From Perca fluviatilis (taxonomy: Eukaryota; Chordata; Actinopteri; Perciformes; Percidae), in NCBI RefSeq assembly GCF_010015445.1, contig NC_053119.1:21847050-21911049 (forward strand): a DNA stretch of 64,000 nucleotides, given 5' to 3'. How positions within the stretch are numbered: position 1 is the stretch's first letter; each line of letters begins with the position of its first letter. Shown here one piece after another: positions 22,219 through 36,195 of this stretch. The position numbers were made by a program, and so were the translations under genes. The notes under the pieces were generated by a model. It was not told the DNA's origin. It did not search any database and was given only the letters and a program-made list of their open reading frames with translations.

Positions 22219-25200
22219 GTTTTCCAGTGTCTTGACAGCTAGTTTCACACACAAAAGACTGGCAACAACTCACAGCTAGAGCCAAATCTGGCATTTGCCT
22301 CATTCATTCTAACTTTGCTGACATCGGGCAACATTTTCCAGACTGCTTAACAGCCTCAAGTTTTACAATGGGAAAGTATTTTCCGCAACGAAAACACTGC
22401 CACTGGTCATAATGTGTGCATTTCCTAAATGACTGTCAGCAGGCTTTTATGACTATGTTGCTTTGTTCACTGTGAGAACTACAGCTTTGTTTGCGAAACA
22501 AATGGAGTACTTCAACCTCAATAATAGCTACAAAATGTAAGATATCTTGCATGGAGTTGTAACAAAGATCCCTGAGCAGATTTGAAAATCCTTCAGTAAG
22601 TGTCTTCTGTTCACTAAGCCTTAATGTGTGATTCACGCCAGAGTCTCACATTCATGGATCAAACAATGCAAGTCCATTTTTCACCACACCACATGTGCAT
22701 ATGGGCTATTGGCACATACATGCGTACCCCAGGGGTCTGACACCAACCCCCCACCCCCTTCATACCTCCTCCAGTTGGACCATGTCTGTCTCTGACAGCA
22801 TACCGCCCGGCCATGTGCAGTGAATAGGTGGTCAGCTTTGGACCAAGGCTGCAGTCGGCCACACATCGCATGCAGCTGTTACAAAATGGACACTCTAGAC
22901 ATGTAACACAATACCTAAATATGACCTCATTCAGTCTCAGCCAGTTAAAGTCAAAGCTGTCACGATTTCGTTCAAAAGCGCTGGCAGCCAGGCTGCCGGT
23001 ACACTTTCTAATGCCTGTGAGGCAAAGTGCCAATGGCTTCTACCCCCAAACTACTGATAGCCCAGTTGGCAGGGGAGATAACTGTGTAATCGTGTGTGGT
23101 TTTCATGGATTTTGAAGCAGACATGGTGCATCAAAAGATGAAATTGATACTGTTCAAGGCCAACTGTTCCACTATAGGATGCCGTGTTAATAAGTGAGTG
23201 AGGGGTGGGAGGGAGTGGGAGATGTGTGTATGTGAAGTATACAAGGATTTGAGCTCGCCTAAACAACATTCTCCTATTGCAACAACTTTCACTGTGAAAT
23301 AGTGTTTGAGAAAAGTTGAACTCTAGAGGCTAGCTGTTTCTGCTCACTGCTGATTATACAGGCATACATCTCTGCAGGGAAAGGCTGGAGTTTTGAAAAT
23401 ATGAAAAACTGGAGCCAGAAGATAATACCCACCATATATTACCAGTACCTAATCATCAAATAACTTCAATCAATCAAACTAAAAAAATCTAAATAAAAAC
23501 TAAAACATGATCATTGAATGGTCTGTTTTGCCACTATAGAATGCCATGGAGGTGGACAGCCAGTGTGTGATGCTTTGCCACCATCTACTGGTCGGCAACA
23601 AAGATACATTACAATGTTGACAGAAAACTTCACCATATTACTACATTAGTTTAGTTCCATTGAAAGTAAATGCTCCTGTGTTGAATTGTAAATGATAATA
23701 AGAAGTAAAGCTGAATGGAGACTTTTGTTTTTAAAAGGCATTTCAACAAGAAGACTGTGATTATGCCTGATCATTTTCAAATATATTTACTCAAAAACTA
23801 TTAATGTTCTTGCAAATCACCGCTATTGTCGACGAGGGAAATTCACTGTCTTTTTACAGAAGCCATTTTGACATGTCACAGTAAGAATTTAATTTACCTG
23901 CTCTGGGTGTCATGGTCCTGGTGTTGTCCATGCTGGATCACTGCACACTGTCAGGGCTTACTGGGACACTTGAATAAATAATATAAATAAAAGCTTGTTG
24001 ATGTTATTAGTAACACCTGTGCTTTTCCTACAATCACAAGTCTGTATGTCTGCTGTGAAAAAGGCCTATACTCCAAGGCAGTGTAAACATATAAGACAAT
24101 TGAAAATTAAACAAAAAGACAAATATCTGCCTTACTTTTTTACTTTTAACTTAGAAAAACTGGAGAAATGAGGTCAAATTAAAATGCTACCCACCCCTAC
24201 AGATCACATGGCTGCTATGGATACATGCATATTATTTATAATGTTTTAGAAAGGTGTAGATCCCAGCTGGCTGGCTGAGGGAGGCTCACCTGCATCCCAG
24301 CCAGCAGGTTCAGGGAGAGGCAGAGAGAAAGACCCATAAGCACACAGAGTGGGTTAAAGCACATAACATACACAAATGCAGTGTCTTTATACAACCTTGA
24401 GGTTGTAACTTGTCCAAAGGCTCCAGTGTCTTGATCTCTTCCATCTCGTCTCAGCCAGCAAGGATGAATTTAATGCACCTGCACTTCACAGGAAGATCTG
24501 TATTGATCTGCCCAGCATACACACTTTACAGTCCTCAGTATAACCTGCTTTAAGTTTTACATTTGTATCCATTTACAAAAAAAAAAAACGGTCATGTAAC
24601 AATCTTCCTGTATATTATTTTATGATTTATATGCTAAAGGTTTCTGTGGACATTTCACATTGTCTTAAAGTTTGCCTCAGTCTGCTCTTATGAATCATAC
24701 ATAACAAAACATAACTGTCACGCTGCCACAGCATATAAAGGGCAGAAGATGTTGCCTGGCACTGAAAACTTTAAGAGGGATGTTGAAGAAACAGGTAATA
24801 GTGCAAATAACGTGGTATTTCCTAACAAAAGGTTACTGAAACAGAGGCAATAAAGACCCTGAAATTAAGAAAACTATGTTGAAGCAAAAAAGAATAAAAC
24901 AGTGAAAGCTACAGCCTCAAACTCCCTAATCCTCCCTAACTTTAGTAAATGGCATTTTACCTTCTCAGCCTCACCTTGCTGGAACCTACCACCTGTGCAT
25001 GGTAAGTATAGGGTGAGCTAAACAGAGATTAGGCATCAAAATCAAACAAAATAATTAACAAAACATGATGTAAGATTTCTCAGTTACTGTTGACATCAGA
25101 ATGTACCTATGGGCTCACATACATACAAATAAGCACACCAAAATGTAATAGAATGTAATTTACGTAAGTATTTTACCTATCCAACAGTCCCCTCCATGCT

Positions 25201-27344
25201 AAGAAGACCTAATGATGCAAACCTTTTTGCACTATCCATGATTGAGCAGCTGATCTTCACCAACATCCCAGGCAGGACAAAATAAAGAAAACTCACACAC
25301 AGTATGAACAGATCATAATCCTATGACGCAACAATAAAACAAAGAAATTAAATTAAACTGATATTTACATAACCTGATTGACAATGTATCGGATACACTG
25401 AAACTTTGGACTAAAAATAATAATTATTACACAGACACAAAAACACTGTTAATGTTGCAACCTTTTCACAATAACATAACATAACATGTTACAGATGTGT
25501 CCAACAGAGACAGGGGATGTAAGATCTTGTTTGACACAATAGGGGTCACTGTTTGCTCAGTTAAACAAAATACATGTTTCATTGGGTAACTAGTTGGATA
25601 CCTTATGAGAACATAATTCACCAGAAATGTCACTATAATGTAATGTGCTAAATGTTATTCAGTTAGCCTTACACACCTGTATTAAGTATCAGATATGGTT
25701 GTAATTTTGTTGCAGTAGTTAAATAAGAAATACTAATGTAGATATTACTGTACTTATTATTGTTAGATATGATATTTGCATTTAAACCATCAACAACTCA
25801 AGAAAACGTCTGGGATGCAGTTAAGTTAAAGGTAAAATAACATTAAACTTAAGCATTTCACAAAATGTAAGTACAAGTGTCTGTGCAAACCAGGTGAATA
25901 GTGGTTTGTGGCTACATGCTCTTTAGTGCAGGTTGCAGCTGCAGATTGCACTGGAATGTCTGTACCTCAAAGCAGACTGTGCTTCATGGTGAACATCAAT
26001 CATTAGTGTCTTTTATGAGGATTCTCTGTGCAGGTTTGTGTTTTTCAGCTCAGTCATTAAAGATGTCTGGTTTACGCTCCCAGTAAACAGGCCAGGGATG
26101 CTTTTCCTTAACTTGTCCATAGCCTGGAGAGTCTGGAAGGACCTCAGCGCAGCTTGGTTTCACCGGAAAACTGCTCTTTGTTGTCATGCTTCAGGACTCT
26201 TCTAAATCCTAAGATTAGATTTTAGGAACCAGGGCAGGCTTCTGGCAAGAAATCAAAGCAGTTCTTGAGAGACCAAAGTATCTGTTTTCATTTAATGTAC
26301 AAAGCTATCTCTGTGCAATGAGCCCTGGAAAAGTGGCTTGTATATCAACTGTTGCCTTTTGCTGAAGTACCTGCAGCTTTATTACTGAGCCATTTTGGTG
26401 ACATGGTTCCTCGACAATGGTACTTTCCACCTCTTGGTGAAGTTTTCAAAGCTTACTGGGAACTTACCTCACTCACTGATTTAACATAACAATTTGATGA
26501 GTCATCGGGCAGTTGACAGCTACAGCTGTTTCAAGAACACAAGACTATGTGTACTTTAGTGAGAAATGGATTTAAAGGTATTTGCTCTGTTTATGTGTCT
26601 CTTAAGTGGAACTGAACTCTAAAGTCATGTTGTGGAAACGCAACCTGCACCGCTAAGTGAATCCACATGGAGCCGCAGTCTGGCGAGGACAAGCACCCAG
26701 CCAGTGCTAACCTGCTGCACTTCTTCATTAACCAATTGGTCTCTCAGTGGTGAAGAGAAACTTTGCTATGGCGATAACAAAGACATTAGGGTTTATTCAC
26801 AAATGTTTCTCTGTGTAATATGTCCCCCTCCATTCAAAAATGTGTTTTTCTTATTGTCCTGTCACTTCGATGTTTGATCTTCACTACACAGCATGATGTA
26901 CGGCACTAGAAGCCTGCTGTCGTGAGGGGAAAATTTCTCTATGGTTACCGTAGAGTATGCTTATGGTTTAAGACCTGTACGTATGAGCAGGATTTTGTGA
27001 CATCACAGTTTAAAGCCAGATGTGGTCCAATATGCAACTTACACAAGTGTGATGTGCAGACTTGAAGCCTCCAGTGAGACAGAGGGGATGGGCTTTTCAG
27101 TGAGGTAGGAGACATGTTGTTTCTAATAGTTACACTTTTGAAATAAACAATATTTGTATATTCAAAGATTTTGTGCTTTCTTAATGCGGGAGGAGTAGAT
27201 GTAATTTAGATTTTAATGACATAATCAACCTTTTTTTGTATAAAAACTATATCAGACACAAGTTATTGTTCAAGTAGAGAATTTTTATATTTCTTAAAAC
27301 ATTTGTTGAGGGAATCTTTAAAGTTGTTAAGACTGAGAGTCTAC

Positions 27345-27897
27345 AGCCATGCTAGCGGTTCTTTAAGGATGTAATTGGACAAAGCGGTGATGAGAGCGAA
27401 ATTCTAAACATCAGCATCCTAACATGCTGATGTTTAGCAGGTATAATGTTTGCCATATTCACCATCTGCTAATTAGTGCAAAACACAAAGTGCAGTTGAG
27501 GTAATGTGGTAATGTAATTGGTTTTGCAGGTAGCTGGTCATAAACCAAAGTAGTGGACAAATTAAAATGTTAACCTGATGATGGCGCTGGGTGGTAGGTC
27601 AGAGGATAATTGAAGTGATAACAAATTATCCTGATGGGGGACATTGATTTCTGCAACACATTTCATGGCAACCATCATGGCAGCCTATAGTTATTGAGAT
27701 ATTTTACACAAAAAAATATCAACCTCATGGGGGTACTGGAGGAAAAGTCAAGGGATCACCAAAGTCAACTTAATTAACCCTCTGGGGACCATTAATGCAC
27801 AAAATATCATGTAAATCCATACAATATTGATATATTTCTCTCTCAACCAAAGTAGTGGACTGACTGACAGGTCTAGAGATACGCTGCTAGCATGGCT
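27345..27897. mobile_element. MITE common in percomorph fish, 553 bp
   Basis: The ends AGCCATGCTAGC (left) and GCTAGCATGGCT (right) are perfect 12-bp inverted copies. Inside are phrases repeated within the element: CATAAACCAAAGTAGTGGAC and CAACCAAAGTAGTGGACTGA; CATGGGGGTACTGG; and AGGGATCACCAAAGTCAACT. I recognise this as a frequent percomorph repeat. It ends about 2.6 kb past the adamts9 stop. Confidence 0.65.
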
Positions 27898-28122
27898 AAA
27901 CATAAACATAAATCAAACTGTGATTCAGCTCAAAAGCATTTTTTTTATTATTACTTATTTTAACAGCGTTAGTATAGTAGCAAGTCATACAGTATAGATA
28001 CGATTAGTAAGCATAGCACCAGAATCAATCATTCATTTCTTTTATACAGGCTACATAGATACTGTAGGTATATATGATTCTTAAAAATGTCTTTGGATAA
28101 AGCATGGCAAACAAGCACACTG

Positions 28123-30495
28123 TTTATTTATTCTGTACCAATGCCCATTCAATATTTAGCACACTGTTTACAATTCAAGTATGAATATTAAAAATACACG
28201 TCATAAGTTACAACTTTTAACGGTTATTACAAAAAGAAAAAAAACAACAGGATTACATTTCTACAAAATGTATGGCACATAGTGCATCAAGTATTTTAAA
28301 ATTTCTGATACAGACCTCATAGAACAATTGCCCACCATAAAAATGAATGATGGCCAAAGGTTTTCTAGCTGCTCACTGATTTTATTTATTTATCTATCTT
28401 TTCAGTCATTCTTTTAATCAAAAGAAGCTGCATTGTCTGTGAGAGAAAAAAAATCTGCATCTATTTTCTTACTTTGGTTAAAGCTTAACATCCAAGTACC
28501 AGAATGTTAGGTGGCCTGACAGCTTTAGTAGTGGTCATGGTAAAAGTAATTTATGATGAGTTAAGTACTACTCAAGGGCAGATTTCCTCATGCAGTGGTT
28601 TATCGGATACAATATATCTGGCAACCTTGCAGCTAGATTTTCAGCTACATTAATGATAGGACCATTACGTGCATTATAGGCAGATCCTACATCTGCCAAA
28701 GAGCCAAAAGACAGTGTTTTCCTTCTCAAGATCAGAGGTAATTCCAGTAGTTCAAAAGCACCATTTAAAAAGATCCTCATTTAAGGTTAGTGGTTACACA
28801 CTACAAATAGTAGTAGGCTAATACCTTCTTCTTTTTTAGCAAAGCACACATACAATAGGACAAAACATTAGACAATGGCTTCTCTGTTGGTAGTAGTCAT
28901 TGTACCTTAAAACATAGAACATATCTACAGTCATTACAGAATAAATATGGTCAAACATAAATATATTACAACACATATCTCAGTAGAGCATGGATGTTTG
29001 TGAGAGGTAGGGGTTGCAGGTACCTACAGTAGGCCCAATGGAGGGTGTGAGGTGAGACATCACACCTGATTCTGTGTCACAGTGTAACAGATGAGAACTT
29101 GTCTGTGTGGCGTGATTAAAGAAAAACACTTAACTTAAAAATAACAGAATCCTCGTGGTTTTAAAAAAAACAAAAGCCACAGAAAATGTGTATACCGTAC
29201 TTAAACACTAGGAAATATTGAAATATTTTAGCTATTTCCTCACAGCACTAGTATTTATTCTGTCTTCATGTGACAGTCATATGTCTGTGGAGTGTATTTG
29301 CAGGTTAAGTAGTTTTGTGAAATATCCAACAACAGGCGACAGCAGACAGACTTTAGAAATTAAAAGTAAATGATCTGAAGTTGTTTTAAATCTAAAGGCT
29401 CTTCACGCTTTCCTAAAGTTTGACCTCTGATATAAGGCAGGTCACATCAGTAGTTAGTTGCTAGCTTACTCTACTTACTAGTTTGACATTTTGGGAAATA
29501 CACTTTCTTGTAAGATGTGTTAAGATGTAAGTAAGATGAAAAGATCGATACCACGCTTATGTCTGTGAGTGGTATTGATCTTCTAATCTACTGTAACTCT
29601 TGACAAAAAAACTAAATAAGAGTAAATGCCAAAATGTCAACTTTTCCTTTAAACTTGTGTAAGGCCAAGATGATCTGCAGTGTAGCTCATTTAGTAGTCT
29701 CAAAAAAATACAGTGTTTTTGTAGTTCTTCTTTTTTATATCTCAGCCTATTGGCCGTCACATTGTAAAACAATAATGCAACCATCCCTTGCATACTATTT
29801 CAATGTCTGTCTGTAGCACTTCTTTGTCAGCCGAGAAGTGCAATGATTATTACATACAGTATATAGATTTTTATACTGTCTCATTGATAGCAAGTCAATT
29901 AGATAAATGGTAACTACATTCTTACAGTGTAGCTGTAATAATAAATATCTATGAACTGTGGAAGGTCACATATAACAAGATTACTTCCAGGTACTTCATG
30001 ACGAAATACCAGACTTCACTTCACAGAATGACCACAAGAAAAGGTGTTTTTGAAAGATGAAAATGTCTTCCTTGAAGTATTAGGTTTTCTACTGCTCGTG
30101 TAGTTGCTTTCCCAGTGTTTTGAAGTTTTGTATCCCTTTGTATGATGCTTAAAACAAATGCATAACATAGTGTCATAAAAAAAAGCATTTTCGGTTCCAA
30201 AGCACAGAAGTGTTTGAAAGTCCATTGCAACACTGTTGGGATGCAAATATAGCTGGGTCTTCTTTAGAGATAGCAGTTTGGATGAAGGACCTGACAGTGG
30301 CCCTGTAGTACTGCACAGTACATAGTGTCTTGTATGCTTTAGCTGCCATTTGGTAACTGGGGATGTGATAATTACTGTTAAATGCTTCTCCACCACACTC
30401 ACAGACGACAACGGGGTCCAACAAATCACTATTATTGCATGTTCCTGGGTTACTGTCTTCAGGATAGATTTAGGGGTTTGGTCTCTGCATGGCTC
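28123..30495 (-). other. adamts9: probable adamts9 3' untranslated region and flank
   Basis: No coding exon follows the stop. Minus-strand AATAAA signals occur at 29254-29259, 28381-28386 and 28123-28132 (two overlapping). Any could end the mRNA, so the UTR could be 1.2 to 2.4 kb. A 137-codon minus-strand ORF at 30016-30429 lies in this stretch and shows no domain; I treat it as chance. A hairpin-forming repeat sits at about 29480-29655. Confidence 0.5.
29480..29655. repeat. MITE reduced to its two long inverted ends
   Basis: TTTGACATTTTGGGAAATAC ... GATCGATACCAC (left) is mirrored by GTGGTATTGATCTTCT ... GCCAAAATGTCAACTTTTCC (right), leaving about 80-90-bp arms nearly back to back. Its end resembles the right end of the older repeat at 2284-2445. 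It lies in the presumed adamts9 3' UTR, where it could form a long hairpin. Confidence 0.55.
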
Positions 30496-30585
30496 TCAGT
30501 GGACTTGAAGGAGTAGGCCATTGTGAGCCTGGGGAATGCACTTCCCACAGAAACCACCACAGCGGCCGTAGATTCTTGTTCCGTC
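30496..30585 (-). CDS. adamts9: adamts9 last coding exon, end of GON domain and stop
   Basis: After the acceptor gtctgtag it encodes [20 protein letters not shown], then HNGLLLQVH and the stop TGA. The paired CGG.CGKC cysteines close the GON domain, as in ADAMTS9/GON-1. The end is about as long as the mammalian one but differs in its last residues. Confidence 0.88.
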   Translation of the reverse strand, partial: DGTRIYGRCGGFCGKCIPQAHNGLLLQVH

Positions 30586-32267
30586 CTACAGACAAAGACA
30601 AATGAGAAAGGAAAGAGTGGGCGAGGGCCAGCTTTTTACGGCGAGTATGGACTCTTTATAAATGTCAGTGGGGATTCCTCTTCAGTGAATCAGACAGAAA
30701 TACAACATGGAAATTCAAATTAGATTTCAGAGAACAATCTCATTCCAATACTCCAAGACGAAGCACAATTACATCCCAGTAATATATACTATATATATAA
30801 CATCATACATTTCTTAAGAGCCAAATGGCATAAGTCATACAAAAGACAATCGTTTTATAAATTTACGGTTACCTCAGATCTGTGGACTTTGACTGAAACA
30901 TAGTTGCCCTGTGATGTCCACTTGGTGGCCTCAGCCACTTTGAGACCGGTGCCAATCAGATTAATGCTGAACTGGCCCTGAAAACACACATCACATTGAG
31001 TTATTTTTTAGCTGTTATTTAACCGGGAAGGTCAAGCTCATTCATATTGCAAAAAAGATCTTTGGCAATAACTGTGGAAGGAGTTGCTTAAATACATATT
31101 ACTATGGGATGAGCACCTGGTATTGAATAATAGAGTAGTTGGACGTTATTGCCTAGAAAAGGACATTTTTCCGGCAGGTCCAGGGAATTATTGCAGCAAA
31201 TGTTTAGTAAAAATCTTTGACTTTCAGGCCACTAACACATATATATGGCACAAAAGGACACATGAAACATTTTTATGAGGCCACAATGTATAGTTTTTCA
31301 CCAACCTGTGGACACTTGGCTGCACTATAACAATCTCCCGCTGTAGCAAAGGGCACAGGTCGACCAAGAAGAGTCTGGGAAAACTGGAGGTCTGTGACTA
31401 GTAAACAGCAAAGATACAAATCTAAAGTTACAATGTGCAGAACAGCAGAAGTAAACATAGACTGAATACAGCTGCTCTAAAGTAAATAACCACACAGAGC
31501 ATCAGCAACTACAGTTTATGCAATTACATTTCATTGTAGGGTTGATGTCACTTCACTGTCACATCACCAGATGTTTTTCTCTCTCTAAAAGCCCTTTCCA
31601 CAAACAAAAGATCTTGCAATGAGATTTGGGGTTTGAATGGGAATACAGAAATTAATCTGCATATCCTCTTTAAACCCTTAAGATCCACAAATGCAGCTCT
31701 GTTAATGGTTTTACATAAAAAAAAGAATATCTTAAAATCCAAGAGAACTAAAACTCATATTTGCTATGATGTGTAGCTATTAAATAGTGACTTCCTAACA
31801 GTTTGGTGCAAAAGAGAGCAAAGCGATAATAAGATTGATAGAAGATGTATTATCCTTGGAGCTTATGAATCCAGGTATTTTACCAATGTGAAAACGGATA
31901 TATAATGAAACCGGCTATCGGAAACAGTAAGGAAACATTTTGAATCAGTGACTCAATCTGAACCTTGTTTTCCCAACTCTCCTGTTCATTCCTATTCACC
32001 CTGCATTGTCACACATGATAACCATGACCAGTACCTTTTCCTGCCCTCATCTCACATTGCCTGTATAAAATGATGATAAAGTTCACAAGATGCTTCCCTT
32101 CATCTTGAACTCATTATCCCTCCCCCCTCCCCACCTCGGCTCTCTTCAAGCTGCCTGAAAGCCAAATGAGTACCATTCAGAGGGGGTGCGGGAACATGTG
32201 CTGTCAGGACCTAGACCAGACGAAAAGATGGAAGGATGACTGTGTAGGTTTTAATCCAACTTCCCCT

Positions 32268-32318
<51 letters not shown>

Positions 32319-35300
32319 GCACTAATCCACATACTTTAATCAAAGGCATACTTGGACACAACAGGGAAGGTGGAGCTGACTGTAATTTAATGAGCAGGGG
32401 AATATGGCCTGAAGATGTATGTATTAGTGTGTCTGTGAAATGTGGGATTGCTTGCATGCTAGTATGATTATGTGTTTGATACAGATGCAACAGAATAAAT
32501 GGGTGTGTGCTTGTGTCTTCAGGTCTTCTTGTGTGTGCTCGCCAAAAGAAAAGACGTGCGAGGCAGCATCACATATTGTCTGTCTGTGCTCGAGAGCAGG
32601 CACGCATGTCTGTATGTTGCACGCACCCATTCCATTACTCTCGTGCTCACGTTTGTGCTGAGAGGCCCGGTTTCAAGTGCTGGCCTAGTGATGTGAACAT
32701 GACGCGCTGAAAGGTCATCATTTTGACATTAGTGCAGAGAGAGTGGGTAAAGCAGCACATATTGCATTTGGACAAGTCAGTATTAACACTATGGGTCCGA
32801 GGGTCAAAACAACACTGATGTGTGGTCTCATTACAATAGAGTAGACTCTAAGGCAATCACACAGTAATTACGCACTCATTATCCTCAGGGAGCTCAGGTC
32901 CAGGCGAACTTTATGGAAGAGTGTGTATCCTGCTGCTGAGTAATCGTTCCTGCAGTCGCAGTCCTGTCTTCGGCTGCCGTTATACGGACATTCAAAGGGG
33001 TTGAGCAACCTTTGTATTAAGGACAATGAGCATCAGGATTTATTCAAAACAAACACAGGAATCTAAACACTATACTATACACTATATTTTAGACACATGG
33101 TGTAATATGCAGCAGAGTAATTCTGAATTACACATTATATAATCACGGAGTCACAGCTCAAGTGGCGATCAGTCATCGCTGCATAACACACACCTGTGCC
33201 CATACACCTCGGAGTAGTTGTCAGTCTGACCGCTGCGCAAGGTCACATACTCCTTGGGGAAATCAGTCTGCATCTCAGCACAGTAAATCTAAAGCCAAAC
33301 ACATGGAGACAAAACATGAAAGCCTGTGGGGAAGCTGGAGGTTGAGTCCTGATGTGTGTCGGAGGATTTCTGACAGAACATGCACACCTGTAGGATCCGG
33401 GACTTGACTTTGAGATAGTATTCCCCATCTATCTTCACACCCAGTCTCATCTGGACCTCTCGGCAGGAAGCAAACAACTGGCCTGGGAGAAGAAATATGA
33501 AGAGAGGAAGGAGAGGTTTCAGTGCAATGGCAACAGAGACCCTGAAACTGATATCTGCCACCGCTTCTGAAACTCTAATTGTGCAAGCCAGTCAGTAAAT
33601 CTGTTGTCAACAAATGCCAGAAGGATTTCAAAAGATACAAGTAATTAAACACCACTATGAGAATGGATTGTAACCTGGCTCTCGTCTTCTTAAACAAGAG
33701 CTGTTGAAAATGTCTCATTATTTGTGCCTCCTTTGTTTTCCCAGATTGCTGTAGAGCTCATATCAGGCTGATTAGCTGATTAGCATTAATACTTGACGGC
33801 AGAACTGGCTGTCAACCGAGCATATCATTTTAATTTCGGCAGTGCCTGACTTGGCAGAAGCCAAGTCGGGAATGAACTGCTCAATGCGCGAGTACTGAAA
33901 AATCTGAAATGTGGGGGAGTGAATCTACAAACTTTGGCCCGCTGCCGGGTTTAACAGCGTTCGCAAGTTCACAATGAAGGCTGCCTTGGCCCTAGCACAC
34001 ACCCCTGAGGCGTTTTGACAGACTGTCCATTTCACAATTTGTAGAAAACTGCTGACTGTCTATTTATTGTTCCACTAAGTAATCACTCCAAGAGGCTTTA
34101 AGTGGCGGTCACTGTTCTGCCTAATGTGTTAAAACAAAGCAAAAAAATGTGTTTCTGTAAACGCAATCAGACACGGTGTTGGTTGCCATATACAGAACAG
34201 TCAATTTAATTCCATCACCATTCCTGGTTGGTAGTAAGCACTACGTGGATCAGCTGGTAACATTTTTTGAGTTGTGTACTTAACAGCCAAAAAGACCTCT
34301 GGGTGTTTGAAATTAAGGAAGAGAAGAGAAAAGAATAAGACGAAAGGGAGTTTGACTGACATTCTCTGTCTTGACATGCAGCTTGAGACTCAGGTCTTTC
34401 TGAAGGACGGCAGTGTTTGGACGGTTGGCCTTTGGAGGTCGCACACTCCACTCTGCGCTCCATCACTCCTGCCCCGCAGGTCTGTGAGCACTGGTATACA
34501 CACAAAAAGACACACAAAAGCATTAATTTCAACAGCTACAAAACAATAAGTAAATAAGCTGCAATTGGATCAAAATCCACAAATGAGATTTATCATCAGA
34601 ATACACAAGTCATCAAAAGGTTTTGTGAAAAGGGCGATTAGCTAAAGAGGATTTCTCCCTGTCTAAGAAGCACTTTTTGTTTCACCTTGCTCCATGGGCC
34701 AACTTTCCAGTAGGTTGTGTGCGGGCAGTCTCTGAGGAGGCAAGGACGAGAGCCAGGAGGGTGGGGCTCAGGGCAGTGGGTGCTGGCAGGGGAGGAATGG
34801 GCAGCAGCATACGGGCGCAGAGCCTGAGAGGAGGGCATCATGGAGCAGGAGACTATACGCTGCTGGTAGCCCACATCGCAGCTGGCAGAGCACTGAGCCA
34901 CACACAGATACACATTGACAGTTACTAAAGACCAGCATGAGTAAATGTTTGCACTGAGCAGTAATATCAAATACCAAGGTGGATTTCTTCTTCTCGGCCT
35001 CAGTGGGACAAATGTGCTGTTAAAATATAGACCGTCACTGTCAGCTAATCCAGTGGGGTTTTAAATGCTTTCATTTCATTTTAAATGAAATACTTTTGCT
35101 GTTTTTGACTGTTGGTTGGATATTTGGATTGTTCATTAGTTGTATTTGCAATAGAACCAAGCTCAGTCTTTATTCCTACCTGTGACCATTCCCCTGTAAT
35201 CCACATAAAGTGGCAGGGAGATACTTTGCACGGCTGGTGTGATAGTGGCTGGAACGGTGCCTCACAGTAATCATCCTGGACGGGTGTCATTCCTGGGTCC

Positions 35301-36075
35301 ATGCACCTCACCTTCCTGCTTCTTACGCCTTCTCCACAGGTTGCATTACACTACAAGGAAAATGTAACACAAGAAGAAATCAGCAAGAGTGAAAAAAGAG
35401 TTCCAGCAGAGGGGGGGCAGTGTTGTACTTTCACCAACAACATAAATTACTTCTCAGACTCCTGCTTACCTCTGTAGAGCCCCTCCAAATGGACACTCCA
35501 TATTATGTAAAGGTTTACACAAGCAGAGACAATTAAGTGTTGTGTGACAATGCCAACATTAGCTCTTAAAAAGCACAATCCCAAACATGTGTTCTAGTTG
35601 ACAATGTTTCCATAAAAGATAAAAGTTAAGCTGGTTTCTCTCAGGCCCAGTATTGGTTTATAGGAGCATTTAAAAGTAATGATATGGACACAAATCTTAA
35701 AATTAAATTATGTAAAAAGTCAGCAGTGTGTGGATTTTCAACTGTGAACTAAGCGAGGCTGTAAGTTCTCAAGGCAACACAGACAGGAATCTGAACACTG
35801 CAAACATTCTGCAGCAGGAGGACACAGTGCTATGTCCCTACATGGTGCCCCTCTTTTATGCCTCACTTTCAAGGACAAAGCCCGGGACATTAAAGGAAGA
35901 TGAGCAAAGAAAAAAAAACAGCCTGCTAGCGTGACACAGAAGAGTGATATTCAACAGGACAAAAGGGATGATGGCCATCGGTTTGATATGATTTGCTGAC
36001 AGATGGTTATCACCAAAGCCCTCACGATTGATGTGAGAGAGCAAGGGTACCTGCGGGTTGTCCATTTAATGGTGC

Positions 36076-36132
<57 letters not shown>

Positions 36133-36160
36133 AAAAAGAGAGAGAGAGAGAGAGAGAGCA

Positions 36161-36195
<35 letters not shown>

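Noticed and set aside
22659..23033. 124-codon minus-strand ORF with overlapping ORFs in other frames
   Set aside because: All frames are open together in a GC-richer stretch, with no domain and no convincing splice sites.
30016..30429. 137-codon minus-strand ORF after the adamts9 stop
   Set aside because: Separate from the GON exon by a stop and with no domain; it lies in the 3' UTR.
34677..34928. Plus-strand ORF over the TSR14 exon
   Set aside because: Opposite-strand shadow of the TSR14 exon.
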